Positions 1 through 5,968 of a stretch of 16,156 nucleotides of DNA are shown here, one piece after another (position 1 is the stretch's first letter; each line of letters opens with the position of its first letter). Where the stretch lies: contig JBMNUL010000044.1 of NCBI GenBank assembly GCA_050946255.1, positions 1 to 16,156 on the forward strand, in the 5' to 3' direction. The stretch is from JBMNUL01 sp050946255. GTDB taxonomy: Bacteria > Actinomycetota > Coriobacteriia > Coriobacteriales > CADBOM01. A model generated the notes under the pieces. It had not been told where the DNA came from, made no database searches, and was given only the letters and a program-made list of their open reading frames with translations. Position numbers and translations under genes: made by a program.

Positions 1-59
1 CGGTGGTCCTGCGGGAAGGCTCGATAACCACGGCTCAAATTATGGATTTCGTGAAATGA
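1..59 (+). CDS. C-terminal end of a probable Sua5/YrdC/YwlC threonylcarbamoyl-AMP synthase (partial)
   Basis: Only the last 18 codons are in the window, read in the frame starting at base 3 and stopping with TGA at 57-59. The peptide reads VVLREGSITTAQIMDFVK. The pattern 'V-L-R-E-G-(S/A)-I-T' near the C terminus is typical of Sua5/YrdC proteins, which make threonylcarbamoyl-AMP for the t6A modification of tRNA. In many Gram-positive genomes this gene lies just upstream of rpiB and glyA, which is the order seen here. The identification rests on a very short tail plus that neighbourhood, so it is tentative. Confidence 0.5.
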   Translation, partial: VVLREGSITTAQIMDFVK

Positions 60-201
60 GTTGCGGTTGGTTCTTGTCTTGAGGGGTGCTAACGGGCAAA
101 ATCTGTAGTTGCCGCGCAAGAATGAGTTGCGACGATTTTCTCGATGTCTTTCTGCTAAGTTTTGTAGAGATGAGCTGGCAGATGAAGTCAAGGAGGGGCT
201 G
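60..201. other. Intergenic region before rpiB
   Basis: 142 bases between the preceding stop and the chosen rpiB start. The rpiB frame stays open back to 109, but that 31-residue extension is basic, resembles no RpiB N terminus and has no ribosome site. I treat it as untranslated leader. I see no convincing terminator hairpin or promoter pair here. Confidence 0.5.
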
Positions 202-648
202 ATGCGCATAGCTATTGGAAACGACCATGCCGGGTTCGAGATGAAAGCCCAGCTGTCGGATTTCATCGAGAGCTTGGGTCACGAGGTGGAAGACCTCGGG
301 TGCTATAGCTCGGACAGGGTCGATTACCCCGACTATGCGGCCAAGGTGGGACATACCGTCATGGCCGGCGATGCAGACATGGGAATTCTGATCTGCGGCA
401 CCGGAATCGGAATGTGCATCGCGGCCAACAAGGTTCACGGAATCAGGGCTGCAAATGTTACCAATCCAGAAATAGCCCCATTTGCCAGAGCCCACAACAA
501 CGCCAATGTGCTCACCTTATCCGCGCGCTTCGTGGACGTGGACACCAACAAGGAAATCATCAAGAGGTTTCTGGAAACCGATTTCGAGGGTGGAAGGCAC
601 GCGGGAAGGGTCGACAAGATCTCCGCACTAGACGACGAAAGGCTGTAG
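202..648 (+). CDS. rpiB: Ribose-5-phosphate isomerase B
   Basis: RpiB interconverts ribose-5-phosphate and ribulose-5-phosphate in the cytosolic non-oxidative pentose phosphate pathway. The 148-residue product has the usual family length. It begins MRIAIGNDHAGFEMK, with the conserved D8-H9 pair, and carries CGTGIGMCIAANK at 65-77, where C65 is the expected catalytic cysteine and the T67-G70 segment forms the anion hole. HNNANVLTLSAR at 98-109 supplies the other active-site histidine and asparagine. The ATG at 202 is preceded by AGGAGGGG at 191-198; an in-frame start at 109 lacks a ribosome site and would add a non-homologous tail. The stop is only 4 bases before glyA, so the two are almost certainly cotranscribed. 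Allose-6-phosphate isomerase is a related alternative, but the glyA linkage favours RpiB. Confidence 0.95.
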   Translation: MRIAIGNDHAGFEMKAQLSDFIESLGHEVEDLGCYSSDRVDYPDYAAKVGHTVMAGDADMGILICGTGIGMCIAANKVHGIRAANVTNPEIAPFARAHNNANVLTLSARFVDVDTNKEIIKRFLETDFEGGRHAGRVDKISALDDERL

Positions 649-652
649 GACC

Positions 653-1906
653 ATGGATTACACGGAACTGAAGGCAACGGACCCCGAAGTAGCCAAGATA
701 TTGGATGAGGAGCTCGCCCGTCAGCGCGACAGCATCGAGCTCATCGCCTCGGAGAACTTCACCTCCCCATCAGTGATGGAGGCTATGGGAAGCGTTCTCA
801 CCAACAAATATGCCGAGGGTTATCCGGGAAAGCGCTACTACGGTGGTTGCGAGGAGGTCGACATCGCAGAGAATCTCGCCATCGAGCGGGTGTGCAAGCT
901 TTTCGGGAGCAAGTACGCCAACGTTCAGGCCCACAGTGGGTCGGGTGCGAACATGGCTGCTTACATGGCAGTCATGAAAGACGGAGATACGATTCTGGGA
1001 ATGGCGCTCGACAACGGCGGCCATCTCTCCCATGGTGCGAAGGTCAGCTTCTCCGGCAAGGTCTACCATTCGGTTTCCTATGGAGTAGACCCCGAGACCG
1101 AGCGAATCGACATGGACGAGGTCGCCAGGATCGCGGAGATGTGCAGGCCACAGGTGATCGTCGCTGGAGCCTCCGCATATCCCAGGACCATCGACTTCAA
1201 GGCTTTCGCAGAGGTGGCTCACAATGTGGGGGCATATCTGATCGTGGACATGGCCCATATCGCCGGGCTGATTGCGGCCGGCTATCATCCAACGCCCGTT
1301 GGAGTTGCCGATATCGTGACCTCCACCTCCCACAAGACGATGCGCGGACCTCGCGGGGGATTCATCCTCACCGATGACGAGGAACTCATCAAGAACATCA
1401 ACAAGGCCATTTTCCCTGGAATTCAGGGTGGGCCGCTGATGCACGTTATTGCTGCCAAGGCAGTCGCCTTCGGCGAGGCTCTGAAGCCGGAGTTCAAGGA
1501 CTACATCGGCAAGGTCGTGGAGAACGCCGCCCAGCTCGGAAAGGGCATGACAGACGGAGGACTGCGGCTCGTCTCCGGTGGAACAGACAACCATCTTTGC
1601 CTCGTGGACCTCACTCCCGCAGGCACCACCGGCAAGGAGGCCGAGGAGGTCTTGGGGTCTGTGGGAATCACCTGCAACAAGAACACGATTCCAAACGAGA
1701 AGCAGCCTGCATCGATTGCCAGCGGAGTGCGTATCGGCTCACCTGCCATGACGACCCGTGGTTTCGACGCCGACGAGTCGTACAGGATCGGCCAACTCAT
1801 CGCGAAGACCGTGTTCAACCGCAATGACCAGAAGGTGCTCGACTCCATATCTGCCGAGGTGGCAGATATGCTGAAGAAGCACCCTCTCTATCCAGAGCTG
1901 GGATAA
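653..1906 (+). CDS. glyA: Serine hydroxymethyltransferase
   Basis: A PLP-dependent enzyme converting serine and tetrahydrofolate to glycine and 5,10-methylene-THF, the main source of one-carbon units for purine, thymidylate and methionine synthesis. The 417 residues match the bacterial family length. SENFTSPSVMEAMGSVLTNK near residue 33 and the YPGKRYYGGCEEVD block are SHMT signatures. TSTSHKTMRGPRGG contains the Schiff-base lysine, K228, and DMAHIAGL holds the PLP-contacting aspartate and histidine. The C terminus, with RIGSPAMTTRGF, is intact. ATG at 653 follows an AGGA at 647-650 that overlaps the rpiB stop, consistent with translational coupling. The next gene, dCMP deaminase, feeds thymidylate synthesis, which consumes the methylene-THF made here. 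Confidence 0.98.
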   Translation: MDYTELKATDPEVAKILDEELARQRDSIELIASENFTSPSVMEAMGSVLTNKYAEGYPGKRYYGGCEEVDIAENLAIERVCKLFGSKYANVQAHSGSGANMAAYMAVMKDGDTILGMALDNGGHLSHGAKVSFSGKVYHSVSYGVDPETERIDMDEVARIAEMCRPQVIVAGASAYPRTIDFKAFAEVAHNVGAYLIVDMAHIAGLIAAGYHPTPVGVADIVTSTSHKTMRGPRGGFILTDDEELIKNINKAIFPGIQGGPLMHVIAAKAVAFGEALKPEFKDYIGKVVENAAQLGKGMTDGGLRLVSGGTDNHLCLVDLTPAGTTGKEAEEVLGSVGITCNKNTIPNEKQPASIASGVRIGSPAMTTRGFDADESYRIGQLIAKTVFNRNDQKVLDSISAEVADMLKKHPLYPELG

Positions 1907-1942
1907 CAAGGGCGATCTGCCCACGATAACGTTGGGAATCTG

Positions 1943-1968
1943 GCCCGCATGGTTCTTGCCGTGTGGGC
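1943..1968 (+). other. Ten-base-pair hairpin between glyA and the dCMP deaminase gene
   Basis: GCCCGCATGG (1943-1952) pairs with CCGTGTGGGC (1959-1968) around a six-base TTCTTG loop; two of the ten pairs are G-T wobbles. No T-tract follows, so it is not a standard intrinsic terminator. It may instead stabilise the upstream mRNA or mark a processing site between glyA and the next gene. Seen by eye; no folding energy was computed. Confidence 0.5.
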
Positions 1969-2009
1969 TGCGCATGGGGTTCCGGCGATTAGCGAAAGGA
2001 TCATCGTAG

Positions 2010-2492
2010 ATGACTGATTCGAGTCTAGATTTCAACAAGCAAGACCCTCGCCCGAGCTGGGACGATTACTTCCAGACGATTACCCGAGACGTTGCCGAGA
2101 GGTCGACGTGCCTCCGCCGTCATGTTGGGGCAATCATCGTGAAGGACAAGCGCATCCTCGCAACTGGTTACAATGGTGCGCCATCGGGTCTCGAGCACTG
2201 CCTTACCCGTGGGTGCCTCCGCGAGCAGCTGGGAATCCCCTCGGGTCAGAAACAGGAACTCTGCCGCGCTACACATGCCGAGCAGAACGCCGTGATCCAA
2301 GCTGCCCGCTATGGTGTGCCGATCGACGGCGCAACGGTCTATTGCACCAATCAGCCCTGCACCGCATGCGCGAAGATCCTGATAAACGCCGGTGTGAAGG
2401 AAATCGTCTACGAAAATCCCTATCCCGACAAGCTCGGAGAGGAGATGCTCGCCGAGGCCAATATCAAGCTGAGACACCTGCCCAGGGAGTAA
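2010..2492 (+). CDS. comEB: Deoxycytidylate (dCMP) deaminase
   Basis: A zinc-dependent deaminase of the ComEB/dCMP deaminase family that converts dCMP to dUMP, the substrate of thymidylate synthase. The 160-residue protein starts with the typical W-D-D-Y-F segment (17-21). It has the catalytic HAE motif at 89-91, where H89 is a zinc ligand and E91 the proton shuttle, and the PCTAC motif at 116-120, with C117 and C120 as the other zinc ligands. C64, C69 and C85 in the insert before HAE are common in this family and may form a second, structural zinc site. ATG at 2010 follows GAAAGGA (1994-2000). A dCMP deaminase after rpiB-glyA is a recurrent Gram-positive arrangement. The symbol comEB follows Bacillus usage and does not imply competence here. 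Confidence 0.93.
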   Translation: MTDSSLDFNKQDPRPSWDDYFQTITRDVAERSTCLRRHVGAIIVKDKRILATGYNGAPSGLEHCLTRGCLREQLGIPSGQKQELCRATHAEQNAVIQAARYGVPIDGATVYCTNQPCTACAKILINAGVKEIVYENPYPDKLGEEMLAEANIKLRHLPRE

Positions 2493-2558
2493 TTTCATGG
2501 AAGCTAGGGGCACCGAAGAATTGGTTCGCGAAACCATCGATTTGAAAGAGGGTTCGGC

Positions 2559-3338
2559 ATGAGTTGCTACAAGATAGTCTTCAGCCCAACTGGCGGAACG
2601 AAAAAGGTCGTCGATATCCTTGGAGAGGTCTTGGGCTCCGACAAGGAGATAGACCTCTGCGACAGGACTGCCGATTTCTCTGAATTCGCGTTTTCTCCCG
2701 ATGACGTGTGCCTGGTGGGTGTTCCCGCGTTTGGCGGGAGAGTCCCCGCTGTTGCAGTCGAGCGTTTGTCTAAGATGCATGGAAACGGTGCTCTCGCCAT
2801 TGCAGTGGCTGTCTTTGGCAACAGGGCGATCGATGACACCCTGGTAGAGCTATATGACGTATTAGAGGGTGCTTCCTTCTCATGCATCGCCGCAGTTGAG
2901 GCGGTTGCCGAGCATTCGATAGTCCGCGATTACGGTGCCGGCAGGCCGGACGATGACGACGTGAAGAGCCTTCGGGAGATTGCCGGGAAGATCGAAGATG
3001 CGATCTCATCGAAATCCGAGGGGAAGGGGACGATTGGGAAACCCGATATCCCCGGAAACCGCCCATATCTCAAGTACAATGGAGTTCCTGCCAAGCCAAA
3101 GGCCTCGAAGGCATGCAATGGCTGCGGAACCTGTGCGAGATTGTGCCCGGTGGGGGCAATCGATGAAAACGATCCCAAGAACACAGATAACGATGTCTGC
3201 ATCAGCTGCATGCGCTGCATTGCAGTATGCCCGCAAGGTGCCAGGAGCATAAGCAAGGTCGTGCATGCCGCAATTTCGAAGGCGTTGAAGAAGCCCTGTG
3301 CCGAGCGCAAGGAGAACAAGCTCTACATGAACGCATGA
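2559..3338 (+). CDS. EFR1-type flavodoxin-ferredoxin fusion protein
   Basis: A cytosolic electron-transfer protein of 259 residues. The N-terminal part, about 1-150, is a flavodoxin-like domain opening YKIVFSPTGGTKKVV, where S-P-T-G-G-T is the expected FMN phosphate loop (EFR1 proteins have this in place of the SxTGNT of classic flavodoxins). The C-terminal part is a bacterial 2[4Fe-4S] ferredoxin: C186-x2-C189-x2-C192-x3-C196-P and C214-x2-C217-x2-C220-x3-C224-P. This domain order defines the EFR1 family, common in strict anaerobes and of unproven partner. ATG at 2559 has GAAAGAGGG at 2544-2552. It lies 66 bases after the dCMP deaminase, so it may be in the same transcript, but no functional link is evident. 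The last codons and stop are part of a 21-base tandem duplication. Confidence 0.9.
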   Translation: MSCYKIVFSPTGGTKKVVDILGEVLGSDKEIDLCDRTADFSEFAFSPDDVCLVGVPAFGGRVPAVAVERLSKMHGNGALAIAVAVFGNRAIDDTLVELYDVLEGASFSCIAAVEAVAEHSIVRDYGAGRPDDDDVKSLREIAGKIEDAISSKSEGKGTIGKPDIPGNRPYLKYNGVPAKPKASKACNGCGTCARLCPVGAIDENDPKNTDNDVCISCMRCIAVCPQGARSISKVVHAAISKALKKPCAERKENKLYMNA

Positions 3339-3370
3339 TGCGAGTGCTTGAACGCATGACGCGAGCGCTG
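3329..3370 (+). repeat. 21-base imperfect tandem duplication across a stop codon
   Basis: Bases 3329-3349 and 3350-3370 are adjacent copies of GAACGCATGANGCGAGNGCT plus one base, identical at 18 of 21 positions. The first copy contains the last codons and the TGA stop of the flavodoxin-ferredoxin gene; the second lies wholly in the intergenic region. This looks like a local slippage or duplication event that copied the end of the gene downstream. Confidence 0.75.
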
Positions 3371-3406
3371 AGACTTTGGCCACGCTGCTCAGGTTCTCTA
3401 ACCACG

Positions 3407-3521
3407 CCTTTAAATTGGGGATGAACTTTTCAACCAGGTAGATGCCTTTCAACTGGGAGGATGCCTTCAAAGCTAGAGGAAATCTTTCAACTTGAGAAGT
3501 TCCTTTCTACCCGAGGTTGGG
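3407..3521 (+). repeat. Six degenerate 18-20-base tandem repeats
   Basis: Units begin near 3407, 3426, 3445, 3464, 3484 and 3502. The best unit reads CCTTTCAACTGGGAGGATG (3445-3463). All share a CCTTT(C)AA core followed by a purine-rich GGAGGATG-like half. The units have diverged, which suggests an old array. There is no spacer between units, so this is not CRISPR. The array fills most of the gap between the flavodoxin-ferredoxin gene and tag and may be intergenic filler, protein-binding sites or part of the tag leader. Confidence 0.6.
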
Positions 3522-3576
3522 CGGCCTTGGCTTCGGTGGGAGACTTGCTCAATCTTCGATCGGACAGGAGAAGACT

Positions 3577-4191
3577 TTGGAGAAGCGGAGTTGTTTCGAC
3601 GGTTATGCCGGCAATGATCAGCAGATGATTCGCTATCACGATGAGGAGTGGGGCAAGCCGTGCCATGACGAGCAGAACCTGATAGAGCTCTTCTTCTTGG
3701 AGATGTTCCAAGCCGGTCTGTCTTGGAAGACGATTCTGCACAAACGAGAGGCCTTTCGCAATGCCTTGTGCGGGTTCGACGTGGACAAGGTCGCGGCTTT
3801 CGACGAGTCGAAGGTCGAGGAGCTGATGAACGATCCTGCCATCATCCGAAATAGGAAGAAGATCGAAGGCGCAATAATAAACGCCCGCCTGATCGAGGGC
3901 ATTCAAGAGGAGTTTGGGTCGCTATCCAATTACCTTTGGCATTTCACCGGCGACCAGTCGATTTTCGAACCGATAGAGGTCACACGCGATGAACTCTCCG
4001 ATGAGGTCTCGAAGGACATGAAGAAGCGTGGCATGAAGTTCGTGGGCTCCGTCACCATCTTCTCCTACCTGCAGTCTGTCGGGATCATCTACTCGCATCC
4101 TCGTTACTGCTGGCGATTCGATGAGGACGGAGCCGAAGAGTTCGTACGGAACAGATACTCCGCTGGCAAGGTATATCAGGTCGAGGAATAG
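3577..4191 (+). CDS. tag: DNA-3-methyladenine glycosylase I
   Basis: Tag excises 3-methyladenine from alkylated DNA as the first step of base excision repair. With the TTG at 3577 the protein is 204 residues and begins MEKRSCFDGY, aligning with known Tag N termini. AGGAG at 3566-3570, six bases upstream, supports this start; the frame is open back to 3517 but those 20 residues are not family-like. The zinc site is complete: C6 and H21 at the N terminus and H174-x3-C178 (SHPRYC) at the C terminus. The YHDEEWG block, E42 and AGLSWKTILHKREAFR (about 46-61, with W50) form the base-binding pocket. Downstream it converges with the minus-strand cbiL gene. Confidence 0.94.
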   Translation: MEKRSCFDGYAGNDQQMIRYHDEEWGKPCHDEQNLIELFFLEMFQAGLSWKTILHKREAFRNALCGFDVDKVAAFDESKVEELMNDPAIIRNRKKIEGAIINARLIEGIQEEFGSLSNYLWHFTGDQSIFEPIEVTRDELSDEVSKDMKKRGMKFVGSVTIFSYLQSVGIIYSHPRYCWRFDEDGAEEFVRNRYSAGKVYQVEE

Positions 4192-4360
4192 CGCGCGTTT
4201 TGGCTGGGGATTAGGCCTCCAAACACTAGCAGATGGACATCAGGGATCTCAAATCGGGGATTAGTGACGTTTGGCGGACGGTTTCCATAGTTCCCGAAGC
4301 CTCGCGGCAGGCAGTATTTTGGGAGGCTATGCGAAAACAGCTCTCTTCACCAGGGTCACT

Positions 4361-5065
4361 TTATTCGACGTCGTATCCTGGGGTCTTTTCCTTGGTGATT
4401 ATCAATGAGAAGTATCCGGCATCGTCTGGGATTTCATCTAAGCTGTGATAGCACTTCTCGTCTGGCATTCCACAGTTCTCAACCATGAAAACGTCTCGGT
4501 CGCTCGACCCCAGCTTGACCTTCACATCCTTCATCTTGCTGCCGGATTTCATGAGCACATAGGTGCCGGGCTGGGCCAGTGGTTGCCCGAGACTGTGTGA
4601 TGCCGGAATGATGTGCAAGGGCTGAGTCCATTCCGCTAGGGGAATTCCCAATGTGGCTGCCGCAGCGCAAAAAGAAGGTATGCCATTGATCAGCTCGACT
4701 TTGTAGCCATCGGCCTTCACGAAATGCTGGATGTAGGTGAAGGTGCTGTAGACGGTCACGTCTCCGAGTGTCAGGAAGACGACGTTCTTGCCGGAGTCGA
4801 GTATCTTCTCAAGGCTCTTGGCTCCCTTGCAGTGGCTCTCGTTCTGCTCTCTGCGGTCCATCACCATTGGGAAATGCATCGGGATGAGCTCTTTCTCGGC
4901 CAACTCTGGAACTGCCTGCACTGCAATCTTGAAAGCTGTGGTTTCCCTGGGCTCCTCGCCCGGCAGTGCGATCACGTCGTTTTCCCTTATCGTGCGAACC
5001 GCCTTGAGCGTCATGAGCTCGGGATCGCCCGGTCCAACTCCCAAGCCGTATAGGATTCCCGACAT
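4361..5065 (-). CDS. cbiL: Precorrin-2 / cobalt-factor II C20-methyltransferase
   Basis: A SAM-dependent methyltransferase of the CobI/CbiL family that methylates C20 of the corrin precursor in cobalamin biosynthesis. The 234 residues fit the family. The N terminus has YGLGVGPGDPELMTLKAVR (about 6-24), the classic tetrapyrrole methylase SAM-binding opening, and later GDVTVYSTFTYI and GIPSFCAAAATLGIPLAE, both CbiL/CobI signatures. In a strict anaerobe the early-cobalt route is more likely, hence cbiL, but sequence alone does not separate the two. ATG at 5065 follows AGGGGTGAG on the minus strand (5071-5079). No other cobalamin gene is in the window, so this is either an orphan or a detached pathway gene. 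Its leader may be structured. Confidence 0.9.
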   Translation of the reverse strand: MSGILYGLGVGPGDPELMTLKAVRTIRENDVIALPGEEPRETTAFKIAVQAVPELAEKELIPMHFPMVMDRREQNESHCKGAKSLEKILDSGKNVVFLTLGDVTVYSTFTYIQHFVKADGYKVELINGIPSFCAAAATLGIPLAEWTQPLHIIPASHSLGQPLAQPGTYVLMKSGSKMKDVKVKLGSSDRDVFMVENCGMPDEKCYHSLDEIPDDAGYFSLIITKEKTPGYDVE

Positions 5066-5456
5066 CTAATGCTCACCCCTTCGAATCTGTCCTTGTATTG
5101 AAAAAGTTTCTTGCAGTTATCTGTCCATCGGGAAAGGTTTCGCCTTGGAAAATGCAGGGAGCTTTCCCCGACGGTGAATATCCCTGGCTCCAACAAAGAT
5201 ACCATTATGCAGGAGTTGCGCGTTGTCTCGAAGTTAGGGCACGACATCTAACGGCTAGGGCACGGTGGAAGGACCTCGAACTGACTGGTGTGTGCACGGT
5301 TGAGCTTGCGTATCGCGTTCATTCCATGCCGGGATTCCATGACTGGGTGCAGGTGCCCTTCTTACTTGCATGAAGTGATAGGGTTTCAGGTGGCGGAAGT
5401 AGAACCAAAGGAAATCAAACGCCAGATTGAAAGGCGTCAGCATTGTGAAAAGAATC
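5066..5456 (-). other. Gene-free region holding the cbiL leader
   Basis: About 390 bases without a credible gene between the terminator of the molybdoenzyme operon and cbiL. Small open frames exist on both strands but lack ribosome sites and family resemblance. It contains the candidate structured leader at 5118-5195. There is a direct repeat TAGGGCACG at 5235-5243 and 5256-5264, and an overlapping GTTAG/CTAAC inverted repeat at 5234-5252, which could be a regulator site for cbiL. Confidence 0.5.
5118..5195 (-). promoter_or_regulatory. Candidate structured leader (glycine-riboswitch-like) of cbiL
   Basis: On the minus strand, in order, are GGAGCC (5186-5191), CACCGTCGGGGAAAGC (5161-5176), GGCGAAAC (5137-5144) and GGACAGA (5120-5126). 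These resemble the order of conserved blocks in glycine aptamers. Two alternative pairings compete: GGAGC with GCTCC, and CAGGGA with TCCCTG, as expected of a switching RNA. Against it, the short helix normally following GGAG is missing, CTCTCAGG is not conserved and there is no second aptamer. Given cbiL a cobalamin riboswitch would be expected, but I find no B12 box. Treat it as a lead only. Confidence 0.22.
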
Positions 5457-5486
5457 GAGGGAGCCGCATCTACCTGCGACTCCCTC
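5446..5486 (-). terminator. Intrinsic terminator of the molybdoenzyme operon
   Basis: Read on the minus strand, GAGGGAG (5480-5486) pairs with CTCCCTC (5457-5463). After one mismatch, CGCA (5475-5478) pairs with TGCG (5465-5468) around a six-base loop, giving 11 pairs. The minus strand continues with GATTCTTTTC, a T-rich tail. It sits about 60 bases past the ferredoxin stop codon, where an operon terminator is expected. Confidence 0.8.
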
Positions 5487-5547
5487 TCTTGGCAAATTAT
5501 CCGTAGCTGCTCTAGATTTTGCTCTGAGCCAGCACCATGGAACCTTC

Positions 5548-5967
5548 TTACGACCTGCGGTTTACGTAGTGGATGCCGTCGCGGGTTCCATCATAGGGCG
5601 ACATAGTGAAGAGCCTTCGCCCGTCAGCCCTCAAGCGCGCTGCCTCTGCACCTGCGGGAGTCTCCGGGTCGTCCACGTCTCCATAGAACAGTGCCTTCGT
5701 CGGGCAGTCGTGCACGCAGTACGGCTCTGGGTAATCATACGATACGTTTGAGCAGCGCATGCAGTTGGTCTTCCAAACCGGGATCCACTCCATGTGGAGG
5801 TTTGGCCAGGTTCCAGCTGGCTTGTCGATGCCCTCGCCAGAACCGAGAGTCCTCACGTTGATGCACCATTTCTCGTCGGAAAGGCCATTGGCGAACTTGC
5901 AGGCGAACGCGCAGGTCCAGCATCCGGTGCAGCGCTCGAGGTCAACCAGAATGTCTCCGTTTGCCAT
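5548..5967 (-). CDS. Two-cluster [4Fe-4S] ferredoxin subunit of a molybdopterin oxidoreductase
   Basis: The electron-transfer partner of the upstream catalytic subunit. It has 139 residues, well below the roughly 200 of DmsB. C13-x2-C16-x2-C19-x3-C23 opens the protein, and C69-x2-C72-x11-C84-x3-C88 is the second group, so eight ligands for at most two [4Fe-4S] clusters; the other two Cys groups of DmsB are absent. There is no twin-arginine signal and no membrane segment, so the complex is predicted to be cytosolic. The start is ATG at 5967, with AAGGAGG at 5974-5980 and only one base after the catalytic subunit stop; an in-frame upstream start at 6012 overlaps that gene and has no ribosome site. 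This is the last gene of the operon. Confidence 0.88.
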   Translation of the reverse strand: MANGDILVDLERCTGCWTCAFACKFANGLSDEKWCINVRTLGSGEGIDKPAGTWPNLHMEWIPVWKTNCMRCSNVSYDYPEPYCVHDCPTKALFYGDVDDPETPAGAEAARLRADGRRLFTMSPYDGTRDGIHYVNRRS

Positions 5968-5968
5968 C

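Noticed and set aside
770..1594. 274-codon open frame on the minus strand
   Set aside because: Antisense to glyA, which is unmistakable; no family resemblance.
1943..1968. Intrinsic terminator after glyA
   Set aside because: The stem is good but there is no T-tract; it is listed as a hairpin only.
2025..2780. 251-codon open frame on the minus strand
   Set aside because: Antisense to the dCMP deaminase and the start of the flavodoxin-ferredoxin gene, both well supported.
3407..3521. CRISPR array
   Set aside because: The repeats are contiguous and degenerate with no unique spacers and no cas genes nearby.
4233..4448. Small plus-strand ORF of 71 codons after tag
   Set aside because: It overlaps the 3' end of cbiL on the opposite strand, has no good ribosome site and no recognisable features.
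5066..5330. Cobalamin riboswitch upstream of cbiL
   Set aside because: Expected from the gene, and GGCGAAACC...AACTGCAAG is faintly similar to the core, but the essential B12 box (AGCC-x-GGA-x-ACCTGCC type) is absent on both strands in this gap.
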